Shown piece after piece: positions 24,140 to 32,271 of a stretch of DNA of 64,000 bases. The translations under genes and the position numbers were made by a program. The DNA is from Myxococcales bacterium (lineage in GTDB: Bacteria > Myxococcota_A > Polyangia > Polyangiales > Polyangiaceae), in assembly GCA_016703425.1 (NCBI GenBank), contig JADJCA010000001.1:372001-436000 (forward strand), given 5' to 3'. Each line of letters starts with the position of its first letter. Position 1 is the stretch's first letter. The notes below the pieces were generated by a model that saw nothing but the letters and a program-made list of their open reading frames with translations, searched no databases and was not told the origin of the DNA.

Positions 24140-25981
24140 ATGTCGAAGCGTTCGAACCTTGCCCTCGCCGTCGTCGCCGCAACGGGGCTCTTCGCCGCCA
24201 CGACGAGCGCGCAGGACAAAAAGTCGGTCCTGCTCCGCACGGCGACCTCGCTCGCGTACGTGGCGCCCAATGGCGCAGCGGCCGTCACGAAGAACACCGG
24301 CGCCGGAGTCATGGACGCGAAGCCGGCGTTTCGGCGCCTTCCGAACTCCAACGGCTTCCGCATCGGGACGCTGTTCACGGTGGAGTCGCCGACCGCGAAC
24401 GACGCTGGCAGCCACATGCAGGGCGCGCTCACCCTCAGCGACCTCACGGAAACGGGCCTGACCCACCGCGGGACGGTGATGCTCCCGAAGCTCGACGGCG
24501 AGCGCGCCTTCATGCGACCGCTCATCGACTACGGGCGCCAACTGACCTTCACGCTCCTGGTTGCCGCTTCGGAAGACAACGGCGTGACCAACAACCCCCA
24601 AGCTGTCGCGTACGTTGCTGACCTGAACGGCGGGCTCCTCCCCATCGAAAATTCGACGCGCGGCGCAGGCAACGTTCAGAAGCCGACCAACCTCATTCAA
24701 CTCTCGGGCGCACAGGACGACCAACAATACGGTCCCCACAGCATCTGCTCGCTCGGCACCGACGGCAGCGGCGAGTCGTTCCTCTTGGGCATGCAGCGGA
24801 ACAACGCCAACGCCTACGTCATGAAGGTGAAGGTCGAACCGACGGCGACGGGCGCGAAGGTCACCGTTCCTTACTTGAAGAAGGTCGTCGACAACGCGCG
24901 GCACTGCCGCCCTCAGATCACCTGCCCGCAGCCCGGGATTCCGTACGCGTACCTCACGACCGTGGAGGCGAACAATCAGCCCGCCGAGGTCGGCGTGAAG
25001 GTCGTCGCCATCAACCCCATCACGGGTGACGCGCTGGGCGCGAAGGTCATCGCCGAGTCCGATCCCGATGGCACGAAGTTCGGCCAAGGCAGCCTCTACG
25101 CGGTCCAGAACTCGGGCCTCGTGCACCTCGGCAACGGCCTCGCCGCGGTTGGCTACCAGGTGTCTTCCAATCAGAAGCGCGACAACGGCAACGGCCACGG
25201 CGGCGGCGCCAACATGTCGGTTCTCGCGACGCTTCGCATCAGCGACATGAGCGTCATCGACCGCGCGACGGGAGTTGCGCCCTACCAACGGCACGCCTTC
25301 AGCTTCCCGATGACGTTCGGGCCCGGCGCGGGCAAACCCGCCGTCGCCGTCATGGGCGGCTCATCGACGGGCACGGGCAAGGGCCTCATTCAGATTGTCG
25401 AGGTCGATGCGGTAGGGAAGCCTGTTGTCGCGACCGACGCGAAGCTTGAGGTCTCGCGCTTCTCAGACGTCGCCAACCTGCCGGCGCGCGGAAAGCGGAA
25501 CCCCAACGACCAGGGCGCTGGCTTCTTGAATGGCATCGGCGGCATCGAGAACCCCGGCTACGGAAAGCCGCAAGGATTCTTGCCGGAGGTCCGTACGTTC
25601 TTCCTCTCGGCGCTGCCCGGCTACGCGAAGGACCCCCAACAGGCTCCCGAGACCAACCGAGAGAGCCTGTGGATTTCCCTCGTGCCGGCCACCTGGGACG
25701 AGAAGGTCAACGCCGTCCCTGGCCCCGTGACGGAGGCGAGCGATCCGGGCATGAGGGGGCCGCAACCGACCGCCACGGCGGCGTTGCCAGGGACCGGAGC
25801 CGATGCCGGCCCGGTGGTCCCTGTCATGGGCTTGCCGGTGTTGCCCACCGGCGAGACGAACACGGGATGCGCGTGCAGCACCACGGGTCGCGAAACGAGC
25901 GGCAACGCGGCGGCGCTCCTCGGTGTGGCCCTCGCGCTCTTCGCGGGCCGCGCCCGCCGCACGATGCGGAGGAAGTCGTGA
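24140..25981 (+). CDS. Secreted protein with MYXO-CTERM-like sorting tail
   Basis: A 613-residue secreted protein. The start at 24140 has GGAGGA 5 bases upstream and gives a clean signal peptide (NLALAVVAATGLFAATTSAQ); the earlier ATG at 24116 overlaps the previous stop. The body is beta-rich with Gly/Asn motifs suggesting a propeller-like repeat (TLRISDMSVIDRATGVAPYQ). The C-terminus has a Cys-containing motif (TGCACSTTGR), a hydrophobic helix (AALLGVALALFAG) and an Arg cluster. That tripartite tail matches MYXO-CTERM sorting signals, processed by a myxosortase for surface display or release. The following lipoprotein gene begins at its stop. Confidence 0.85.
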   Translation: MSKRSNLALAVVAATGLFAATTSAQDKKSVLLRTATSLAYVAPNGAAAVTKNTGAGVMDAKPAFRRLPNSNGFRIGTLFTVESPTANDAGSHMQGALTLSDLTETGLTHRGTVMLPKLDGERAFMRPLIDYGRQLTFTLLVAASEDNGVTNNPQAVAYVADLNGGLLPIENSTRGAGNVQKPTNLIQLSGAQDDQQYGPHSICSLGTDGSGESFLLGMQRNNANAYVMKVKVEPTATGAKVTVPYLKKVVDNARHCRPQITCPQPGIPYAYLTTVEANNQPAEVGVKVVAINPITGDALGAKVIAESDPDGTKFGQGSLYAVQNSGLVHLGNGLAAVGYQVSSNQKRDNGNGHGGGANMSVLATLRISDMSVIDRATGVAPYQRHAFSFPMTFGPGAGKPAVAVMGGSSTGTGKGLIQIVEVDAVGKPVVATDAKLEVSRFSDVANLPARGKRNPNDQGAGFLNGIGGIENPGYGKPQGFLPEVRTFFLSALPGYAKDPQQAPETNRESLWISLVPATWDEKVNAVPGPVTEASDPGMRGPQPTATAALPGTGADAGPVVPVMGLPVLPTGETNTGCACSTTGRETSGNAAALLGVALALFAGRARRTMRRKS

Positions 25982-26903
25982 ACCATCGGCACTCGCTCAG
26001 CTCCTCGCCAGCATCGCCGTCGCCGCTGCCGCTGCCGCCTGCAGCTCGGAGCCCGCCACCACGTTGGCCGGCGGGTCGTTCGACCCCGTCGTTGGCGCGC
26101 AGCCGACGCCGGCGGCCACGACGCAGCCCGCCCCCACGTCGTCTGTGTGGACGCCACCGCCGCTGCCCGTGCCCTCGCAGGGCCCCGCGAGCAGCGGCTC
26201 ACCGGCGCGAAAGTTCTATCTCGAGAAGGTGCACGCGGCGCTCGGAAGCTGCGCCTCATGCCACGCGTCGGGCGCAGCCGGCGCACCGGTCTTCATCCAG
26301 GCTGACGCGGCGACGGCCTACCAGACGATGGACGGACGCGCCTACATCACGAAAAACAGCGTGCTCGTGACGAAGGGTCAACACACGGGCCCGGCGCTCG
26401 ACGCCAATCAACGCACCCTGGTAGACCAATGGCTCGCGCTCGAGGCAACGGAGCGTGTGGGCCAGGCCGCACCCGTCAACATCCTCGACAAGGTCGGTCA
26501 GTGTCTGAACGGCGCGCTGTTCCAGCAAATCGGCTTCGAGAAGCTGCTCACGGAGCCCCGCGACGGTGAAAACACGGACCAGTGCACCGGCTGCAACAAG
26601 GCCATGTGCAACACGTGCCACACCGGCGGCGACGGGGGCTTCTATATGGGCGTCGGATCGAACTTCGACCCCAATACGTTTACAAAGTCGCAGGTGATGC
26701 CGTTCATTGCAAAGTACATCGGCCTCAACGGCACAGCGGCAGTCCCGTCTTTTGGGATCAAGGCCAAGCAAGCCGTCGTTGCCATCGCCCCGGCATACGC
26801 AGCGCACCCGAAGTTCACGATTCCAGCGGACATGGAGCAGCGGCTCAACGTGTTCGTGCAAGCGGCGCTGAACAACTACGCCGCGGGCCTCTGCGGGAAG
26901 TAG
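25978..26903 (+). pseudogene. Cytochrome c-like lipoprotein with misplaced start (probable frameshift)
   Basis: The protein body is clear: a hydrophobic signal ending in AAACSSE (lipobox), a Pro/Thr linker, then CASCH and CNTCH motifs, each the C-x-x-C-H signature for covalent haem, plus GQCLNG and CTGC motifs. It could be a di-haem electron-transfer lipoprotein or another Cys-rich protein. The reading frame carrying the signal peptide has no ATG, GTG or TTG between about 25925 and the lipobox. A GTG at 25978 overlaps the previous stop (GTGA) as expected, but it is in another frame. A one-base indel within the first ten codons would restore a normal gene. The coordinates start at that GTG. 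Confidence 0.65.
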
Positions 26904-26944
26904 CTCGGCGACGGTCCCCGTGTGACGAGGGCGGTTACAGTTTT

Positions 26945-26962
26945 GTGACCTCACCGGGTCAC
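26945..26962. promoter_or_regulatory. Inverted repeat GTGACC-N6-GGTCAC, candidate operator
   Basis: A perfect 6-base inverted repeat with a 6-base spacer lies 38 bases before the GTG of the ECF-like/MoSto unit and upstream of a TATTCT hexamer (26988-26993). Its position near the -35 region suggests repressor binding. It has no T-run, so it does not look like a terminator of the upstream gene, though this cannot be excluded. The regulator is unknown. Confidence 0.4.
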
Positions 26963-26999
26963 CCCACGACGGGCGCGTCGCGGGGCGTATTCTCGACGC

Positions 27000-28343
27000 G
27001 TGGCACGGCTCGACGCGCGGCTCCGAGTGCTCTTCCTCCTCGGCGTGGCCGGGGCAGCGTTTGCGGCCAAGAGCCTCCCTCTCCTTGGCGCCATCGCGCT
27101 CGCGCTCGCCGCCTGCTGGCTGCTCGTTGGACTCGGCGCGCGGCGCCTCCTACGGCAGTTCACCAAGCTCTGGGGTTTCGCCGCGCTGATCCTCGTCTCG
27201 TACGCGCTCACGGCGGAGGACCCAGCGCTCGACCGCTGGAGTCAGGTCTCCGCGCTCGGATTCCGAGTGGCCATCAACTTGAGCGGCTTAGCCACGGGCT
27301 TGGCGATGCTGCTGCGCGTTGTCGCATTGGTGCTTGCGTCGCAAGTGGCCCGCGCCGGCGATCCGCGAGCCATCGCGCTGGGCCTTGCGCGGCTCGGCGC
27401 ACCGAAGGCTTTCGCCGCGTCCCTCGACGCGGTGCTGGCGCTGCTCGGCGGTGACGTCGACGAGCGCGGCGGCGGCGGCGGCGGTGGTGGTGGTGGGGGT
27501 GGTGGTGGTGGTGGCGGTGGTGGCGGTGGTGGCGGTGGTGGCGGTGGTGGCCGTCGACGGCGTGCAGAGGCCGAGAGTAGCTCACCACCCGGCGAGGGCA
27601 TTCTCGCCGCCGCAAAGCGGATCGCCAAAGGAGACGTCGGTCCCATCAAGGCCCGCATCGACCGGCACATCGCTCGCGCGAGCGCTCACGGCGAAGCCTC
27701 GGGAGCGAGCCGCGATGTCGCCATCGTCGCCGGCATCGCGCTCACGATGCTCGGCATCAAGGCGCTGAAGATCCTTCCCAACGTGCCCTTTGCGCCGGGG
27801 CACAAGCTCGTGCTTCTGACGCCGCTCTACGTCGCCGCCGTGCCGCTCACAAAGTCCCGGCTGGGCGCGACGTGGACCGGGCTCACCATGGGCGTCGCGG
27901 CCTTCCTCCTCGGCGACGGAAAGTACGGTGTCTTCGAGATCCTCAAACACATCACGCCGGGTCTCGTTTGTGACGCACTCGTGCCGCTCCTCGTCACCCG
28001 CGCGATGGTTACCGGCAGAGACCCGGGGCGATGGACCCTCGCAGCGGTCGGCGCCGCCGCCGGCGCGGCGCGGTTCGCGACGATCTTCTCGGTCACCCTC
28101 CTCGTTCAGCCGCCGGCCATTGCCTTTGCGTTCCTCCTCCCCGGCCTCGCCATTCACACGACCTTTGGCGCTATCTCGGGCTACGTCAGCCGCGCGCTTT
28201 TGTTGCTCCTCTTACCCAACAAGCCTGAAGCCGCCGTCGGCGCTGGGCCCCCCACGCCCAACACCGTCGCAGCTCCTCCCCTCACAGTTCCCGAGTTCAA
28301 GTCCCCTGACATCAAGGCCTCCGACATCAAGGAAAGTGCATGA
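27000..28343 (+). CDS. Putative fused ECF-transporter T and S component with poly-Gly insert
   Basis: A 447-residue membrane protein. Residues 1-150 resemble an EcfT/CbiQ component: an N-terminal ARLDARLRVLFLL, helix-rich hydrophobic sequence, and an Ala/Gly region before GLARLGAPKAF that echoes the coupling motif. A run of 28 Gly and a basic linker follow. Residues about 235-410 resemble an ECF S component (LGIKALKILPNVPFAPGHK, FLLGDGKYGVFEILKHITPG). A T-S fusion is unusual and no EcfA ATPase is adjacent. The GTG start sits 7 bases after TATTCT. The stop overlaps the first MoSto gene (ATGA), suggesting it imports molybdate or tungstate, or another ligand for storage (inference). Family assignment is by eye. 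Confidence 0.65.
   Translation: MARLDARLRVLFLLGVAGAAFAAKSLPLLGAIALALAACWLLVGLGARRLLRQFTKLWGFAALILVSYALTAEDPALDRWSQVSALGFRVAINLSGLATGLAMLLRVVALVLASQVARAGDPRAIALGLARLGAPKAFAASLDAVLALLGGDVDERGGGGGGGGGGGGGGGGGGGGGGGGGGGGRRRRAEAESSSPPGEGILAAAKRIAKGDVGPIKARIDRHIARASAHGEASGASRDVAIVAGIALTMLGIKALKILPNVPFAPGHKLVLLTPLYVAAVPLTKSRLGATWTGLTMGVAAFLLGDGKYGVFEILKHITPGLVCDALVPLLVTRAMVTGRDPGRWTLAAVGAAAGAARFATIFSVTLLVQPPAIAFAFLLPGLAIHTTFGAISGYVSRALLLLLLPNKPEAAVGAGPPTPNTVAAPPLTVPEFKSPDIKASDIKESA
27468..27551 (+). repeat. GGY codon microsatellite encoding 28 glycines
   Basis: An 84-base run made only of GGC, GGT and one GGG codon. It opens with GGC units, passes through GGT units and ends in a roughly five-fold GGCGGTGGT nonamer. 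It joins the two membrane halves of the ECF-like protein. It is a likely slippage site: any change not divisible by three would destroy the S-like half and uncouple the MoSto genes. Confidence 0.95.
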
Positions 28344-29242
28344 TCAAAGAGTCAAACCCAGGTCCTCACCCCAGCAAGGCCTCCGAGCTCGTCAAGGGCG
28401 ACGGCCGCACGCACATCCAGTCGTCGCTCATGCGCGAGTCCCTCGTCGACCGTCGCGTCATTGCCAAGACGAACTCTGAGCGCGAGTTTGAGATCTTGCC
28501 CGACGTCACGCTCGTCGGCATCGGCGGGCACTCGATCTTCGACCGTGGCAAGGAGGCGCTCCTGCCCGTCGCGGAACAGCTCGCGGAGGTGCGCTCGAAG
28601 CACAAGATGGTGATCGGCGTCGGCGGTGGCACCCGCGTGCGGCATACCGTCGCCATGGCGCTCGACCTCGGTCTGCCGACCGGGGGCATCGCCCAACTCG
28701 TCGGGGCCATGGAGGAAGCGAACGCGATCTTCCTAAACGCGCTCCTCGCGAAGAGCGGCTCGATTGTGATGCAGCGCGAGCACTTCTGGGAGCTGCCGCT
28801 CTACCTGGAGAGCCACATGCTCCCCATCGTCATCTCGATTCCGCCCTATCACTTCTGGGAGCCGCCGCCGGAGGACGGCCCGTTGCCTACGCACGGCTCG
28901 GACTTCGGGCTCTTCATTCACGCCGAGGTCATGGGCATGCATCGCATCGTCTTCGTAAAGGACGAAGACGGGCTCTACGACAAGGATCCCAAGAAGCATC
29001 CCGGCGCAAAGCTCATCAGGAAGGCCACGCTCGACGAGCTGCTCGAGACGCACCCGGCGCTTCAGCCGGGCGCCCACGACGCCGATCTGATCCTTGATCG
29101 GCAGCTCTTTATGGCCTGGAAGTCGGCGCGGCACGTGCGCCGCGTCCAGATCGTCAACGGCCTACGCCGCGGCGAAATCGCGGCCGCTCTCGCGGGCGAA
29201 GACGTCGGCACCGTCATCACGAAGGAGATGCACCATGGTTGA
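28340..29242 (+). CDS. Molybdenum storage protein-like subunit (first of pair)
   Basis: A 300-residue protein of the amino-acid-kinase fold most like molybdenum storage protein (MoSto) subunits, which bind ATP and pack polyoxomolybdate or tungstate clusters inside a hexamer. Matching blocks are DRGKEALLPV, GVGGGTRVRHTVAMALDLGLPTG, VFVKDEDGLYDKDPKK and VQIVNGLRRGEIAAALAGED. At the nucleotide loop it reads VGIGGHSIFDRG, so the usual Lys of KIGG is Gly here. The N-terminal extension is about 30 residues longer than in the partner. It overlaps the transporter-like gene upstream and the second subunit downstream. UMP-kinase-like proteins are the main alternative, but the paired, adjacent genes favour MoSto. 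Confidence 0.82.
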   Translation: MIKESNPGPHPSKASELVKGDGRTHIQSSLMRESLVDRRVIAKTNSEREFEILPDVTLVGIGGHSIFDRGKEALLPVAEQLAEVRSKHKMVIGVGGGTRVRHTVAMALDLGLPTGGIAQLVGAMEEANAIFLNALLAKSGSIVMQREHFWELPLYLESHMLPIVISIPPYHFWEPPPEDGPLPTHGSDFGLFIHAEVMGMHRIVFVKDEDGLYDKDPKKHPGAKLIRKATLDELLETHPALQPGAHDADLILDRQLFMAWKSARHVRRVQIVNGLRRGEIAAALAGEDVGTVITKEMHHG

Positions 29243-30047
29243 CCGCATTGAGGCGCCGAGCCGCCGCGTCATCGAGAGCACGCTGTCGGGCACCACCATG
29301 ACCGCCGGCGGCAGCGTCGCCTACGAACCCGTCACGTTCATGCCCGACGTCAGGGTCTGCAAGATCGGCGGGCAGTCGATCATGGACCGGGGTCGCGAGG
29401 CGGTCTTCCCGATCCTCGACGAACTGGTCGCGGCCAAGGATCAATACAAGCTCCTGCTCTGCACGGGCGGCGGAACGCGCGCGCGGCACATCTACGCCGT
29501 TGGCTCCGACCTGGAGCTTCCGACCGGCGTGTTAGCCGCGCTCGGCGGCTACGTTCCACGGCAGAACGCGCGCATGCTGCAGATGCTCCTCGCGAAACAC
29601 GGCGGCCTCTTCATGCTGCACGACGACTTCGAGAAGCTGCCGCTCTACTTCCGCTTGGGATGCATTCCCATCATGACGGGCATGCCTCCCTTTGGCTATT
29701 GGGAGAAGCCCGCCGAAGGCGGCCGCATTCCGCAACACCGCACCGACGCTGGCGTGTTCCTCTCGGCCGAGGTGCTCGGTGCCAAGCGCGCCATCTTCAT
29801 TAAGGACGAAGACGGCCTCTACACCGACGACCCGAAGAAGAACAAGCACGCGACCCACATCCCGAGGATCACGGCGGCGGAGCTTTTGGCGCGTAACCTC
29901 GACGACCTCATCCTCGAGCGCGTCGTCATCGAATACCTTCAGCGTGCTCGCTATTGCACCGAGCTACAAATCATCAACGGCCTCAAGCGCGGGATGATCA
30001 CGCGTGCGTTGGCCGGCGAAGACGTCGGAACACTCATCACGAAATAG
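29235..30047 (+). CDS. Molybdenum storage protein-like subunit (second of pair)
   Basis: A 270-residue paralogue of the preceding protein. It keeps the nucleotide-loop Lys in CKIGGQSIMDRG, followed by LCTGGGTRARHIYAVGSDLELPTG, FIKDEDGLYTDDPKKNKHAT and LQIINGLKRGMITRALAGED. These match the beta-type MoSto subunit closely. The ATG at 29235 overlaps the first subunit by 8 bases and has AAGGAG 7 bases upstream. The two subunits probably form the alternating hexamer that stores molybdenum or tungsten as oxide clusters with ATP hydrolysis. The metal cannot be told from sequence. Confidence 0.85.
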   Translation: MVDRIEAPSRRVIESTLSGTTMTAGGSVAYEPVTFMPDVRVCKIGGQSIMDRGREAVFPILDELVAAKDQYKLLLCTGGGTRARHIYAVGSDLELPTGVLAALGGYVPRQNARMLQMLLAKHGGLFMLHDDFEKLPLYFRLGCIPIMTGMPPFGYWEKPAEGGRIPQHRTDAGVFLSAEVLGAKRAIFIKDEDGLYTDDPKKNKHATHIPRITAAELLARNLDDLILERVVIEYLQRARYCTELQIINGLKRGMITRALAGEDVGTLITK

Positions 30048-30057
30048 GCGCGATGTG

Positions 30058-30083
30058 GCGCCTCGGTCACAAGATCGAGGCGC
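30058..30083 (+). terminator. Hairpin after the MoSto unit
   Basis: GCGCCTCG pairs with CGAGGCGC around a 10-base loop, 11 bases after the stop at 30047. No T-run follows, so termination strength is uncertain, but it separates the MoSto unit from the prs promoter. Confidence 0.45.
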
Positions 30084-30087
30084 TGCG

Positions 30088-30116
30088 TTGACACCCCCAA
30101 ACGCGAGCGCTAAGCC
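30088..30116 (+). promoter_or_regulatory. Candidate sigma-70-type promoter of prs
   Basis: A perfect TTGACA at 30088-30093 is followed, 17 bases later, by a weak TAAGCC. A start site 7 bases downstream would fall on the GTG of prs at 30123, so the transcript might be leaderless. No purine-rich ribosome site is present between, in line with that. Confidence 0.4.
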
Positions 30117-30122
30117 CGCGCC

Positions 30123-31067
30123 GTGTTCAAGAAGGTCTGCCTCTTCTCCGGCAACGCCAACCCCTCACTCGCCACCGCGATCGCAGACTATCTAGAGACA
30201 CCCCTCGGCCGCGCCAAGACGACGCGGTTCTCCGACGGCGAGTCGTTCGTCGAGCTCGGTGAGAACGTCCGCGGCGTCGACGCCTTCGTGATTCAGCCCA
30301 CGGCGAGCCCCGTCAACGACAACGTGATGGAGCTGCTCATCATGGTCGACGCGCTTCGCCGCGCGTCGGCGGGCTCGATCACGGCCGTGATGCCCTACTA
30401 CGGCTACGGTCGCCAGGACCGCAAGGTGGCGCCGCGCACGCCCATCACGGCGAAGCTCGTCGCCGATCTCATGCAAGCCGCCGGCGTCACCCGCGTCGTC
30501 AGCGTCGATCTCCACGCGGGGCAGATTCAAGGCTTCTTCAACATCCCCTTCGACCACCTTTACGCCATGCCGGTGATGCTCGAGGACTACCTCAAGAAGA
30601 GCTTCGACTCGTCGGCCGTGTGCGTGTCGCCCGATGCCGGCGGCGTCGAGCGCGCGCGCGCCTATTCGAAGCGCTTGAACGCCAGCCTCGCCATCGTCGA
30701 CAAGCGTCGTGAGCGGGCCAACGTCAGCGAGGTCATGAACCTCATCGGCGACGTCAAAGGTCGCGACTGCATCATCATCGACGACATGATCGACACGGCG
30801 GGGACGCTCTGCGGAGCCGCCCAGGCGCTCCGCGATCGCGGTGCGAAGCGCGTGGTCGCGTGCGCGACGCACGGCGTCTTGTCGGGGCCGGCCATCGCGC
30901 GCATCGTCGAGTCAGCGCTCGACGAGGTCGTTGTCACGGACACGATTCCGCTGAGCGATGCCGCCAAAGCCTGCGGCAAGATCAAGCAGGTAGGCATTGC
31001 GCGGCTCCTCGGCGAGGCCATCAAGCGCATCCACAGCTCGGACTCGGTCAGCAGCCTGTTCGTCTGA
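30123..31067 (+). CDS. prs: Ribose-phosphate pyrophosphokinase
   Basis: Makes PRPP from ribose 5-phosphate and ATP, feeding nucleotide, His and Trp synthesis. The 314-residue protein is full length. Landmarks are FSDGESFVEL, the catalytic flexible loop YYGYGRQDRKVAPRTPITAK, the metal-binding VSVDLHAGQIQGFF, SPDAGGVERA, and the PRPP loop IIDDMIDTAGTL. The start is a GTG (VFKKVCLFSG), preceded by no Shine-Dalgarno. In myxobacteria prs commonly precedes rplY and pth, and it does so here with a small minus-strand gene between. Confidence 0.97.
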   Translation: MFKKVCLFSGNANPSLATAIADYLETPLGRAKTTRFSDGESFVELGENVRGVDAFVIQPTASPVNDNVMELLIMVDALRRASAGSITAVMPYYGYGRQDRKVAPRTPITAKLVADLMQAAGVTRVVSVDLHAGQIQGFFNIPFDHLYAMPVMLEDYLKKSFDSSAVCVSPDAGGVERARAYSKRLNASLAIVDKRRERANVSEVMNLIGDVKGRDCIIIDDMIDTAGTLCGAAQALRDRGAKRVVACATHGVLSGPAIARIVESALDEVVVTDTIPLSDAAKACGKIKQVGIARLLGEAIKRIHSSDSVSSLFV

Positions 31068-31070
31068 AGG

Positions 31071-31403
31071 TCAGGGCCGGGGCGGCAGCGCGACGACCTT
31101 GGGCCAGGCGACCTGGAGCGTCCGCTGGATGATCCAGGAGAAGCTGCAACGCTCCTGCTCAGCGCGCGCCTGAATCGCGCCGAAGACCGTTGCGTCGAGT
31201 TCGACGACATGAGGTTGCGGACGCCCCTCGTCCATCGTTTGCGTGTCGTCTTCCGCGGCGAGGGCGCCAGCGGCGAGACGCCACGCGTCCTCCACGATGC
31301 CCCCGGGGCTTCGGCCCAGGCGGGCCGACTGCTCGCGCATCGCCGCAGCAAAAGACTCGGGCCAAAAGAGGGTAAGCGTCACGAACTGTCCCGCGCCGGT
31401 CAT
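31071..31403 (-). CDS. Putative tandem ribbon-helix-helix protein
   Basis: From the ATG at 31403 a 110-residue protein shows two similar blocks, each a short strand and two helices: FVTLTLFWPESFAAAMREQS with GGIVEDAWRLA, and HVVELDATVFGAIQARAEQE with SWIIQRTLQVAW. This resembles two ribbon-helix-helix DNA-binding units joined in one chain. The ORF is open upstream, but the extra residues lie in the rplY promoter region and look spurious. It converges on prs with 3 bases between. A regulator of nucleotide or ribosomal genes is possible, but no target is evident. Confidence 0.6.
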   Translation of the reverse strand: MTGAGQFVTLTLFWPESFAAAMREQSARLGRSPGGIVEDAWRLAAGALAAEDDTQTMDEGRPQPHVVELDATVFGAIQARAEQERCSFSWIIQRTLQVAWPKVVALPPRP

Positions 31404-31554
31404 CTCGGAAGCATACGCGAGCAGGACCGCTTGGCGGAGAAGAGCCGTTCTGCTATGTCCGGCGACCCGTCGTTGGGAACGGCACTTCGATGTCCGCACG
31501 CGTCGTGCGCGCACCGGCAGCCGCAGAACCCCGCACCGGCGGCCAGGAGAGATC

Positions 31555-32262
31555 ATGAGCACGGCCATCGCAAACCTCAAGGCAACCCCCCGCAAAGCCT
31601 CCGGAAAGAGCGAGGCGCGCCGCCTCCGCGCCGCCGGACAAGTGCCCGCCATCACCTACGGCAAGGGGCTCGCTGCCACCGCCATCTCGGTCCACCCGAA
31701 AGAGGTCACGGCGATCCTCATGAGCGAGCGCGGCAAGAACACCGTCATCAAGATGGACCTCGAGGGTCACAAGGACCTCCTCGTCATGGTTCGCGATTTC
31801 ACCCACCACCCGGTAAAGCGCTCGCTCGAGCACGTGGACTTCGTCCAGGTGAAGCTCGATGAGCCGGTCGACGTGCGCGTTCCGCTCTTCACGACGGGCA
31901 AGGCCGCTGGCGTCGCCAAGGGCGGGCTCCTCCGCCAGGTCTTCCGCTCGGTGCCGCTCCGCTGCGTGCCCGACAAGATCCCCCTCAAGATCGAGTGCGA
32001 CGTGAGCCACCTCGAGCTCGGTGAGCACATCGCAACGAAGGACCTCAAGCTCGCCGAAGGGGTCGTCGCGCTCCTCTCCCCGGAGCTGACGCTCGTCGCT
32101 GTGGTCACGCCCGAGAAGGATCGCTCGGCCGAAGAAGAGGCCGCGGCCGCCCCCGGCGCCGCCGCCGCTGCTGCTGGAGCTGCTCCCGCCGCCGCTGCCG
32201 GCGCGAAGGACGCGAAGGCTCCCGCCGCTGCCGCACCCGCGAAGGACGCCAAGAAGAAGTAG
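31555..32262 (+). CDS. rplY: 50S ribosomal protein L25/general stress protein Ctc
   Basis: Binds 5S rRNA in the large subunit. The 235-residue long form has the L25 N-terminal domain (RKASGKSEARRLRAAGQVPA) and the TL5-type C-terminal domain (VDVRVPLFTTGKAAGVAKGG, ending in ELTLVAVVTPEK). It then carries an Ala/Lys-rich tail of about 40 residues. I chose the ATG at 31555 because AGGAGAG is 4-5 bases upstream and the family N-terminus begins there; the ORF is open for a further 300 bases. It is the first gene of the rplY-pth pair. Confidence 0.95.
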   Translation: MSTAIANLKATPRKASGKSEARRLRAAGQVPAITYGKGLAATAISVHPKEVTAILMSERGKNTVIKMDLEGHKDLLVMVRDFTHHPVKRSLEHVDFVQVKLDEPVDVRVPLFTTGKAAGVAKGGLLRQVFRSVPLRCVPDKIPLKIECDVSHLELGEHIATKDLKLAEGVVALLSPELTLVAVVTPEKDRSAEEEAAAAPGAAAAAAGAAPAAAAGAKDAKAPAAAAPAKDAKKK

Positions 32263-32271
32263 TCACGCGTC

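Noticed and set aside
22692..25294. Two minus-strand ORFs of 474 and 487 codons
   Set aside because: Antisense to two lipoprotein genes and the MYXO-CTERM gene. They have no signal, no known motif and Arg-rich composition typical of shadow frames.
27242..27670. Minus-strand ORF rich in proline across the repeat
   Set aside because: It is only the reverse complement of the poly-Gly codons; no folded sequence flanks it.
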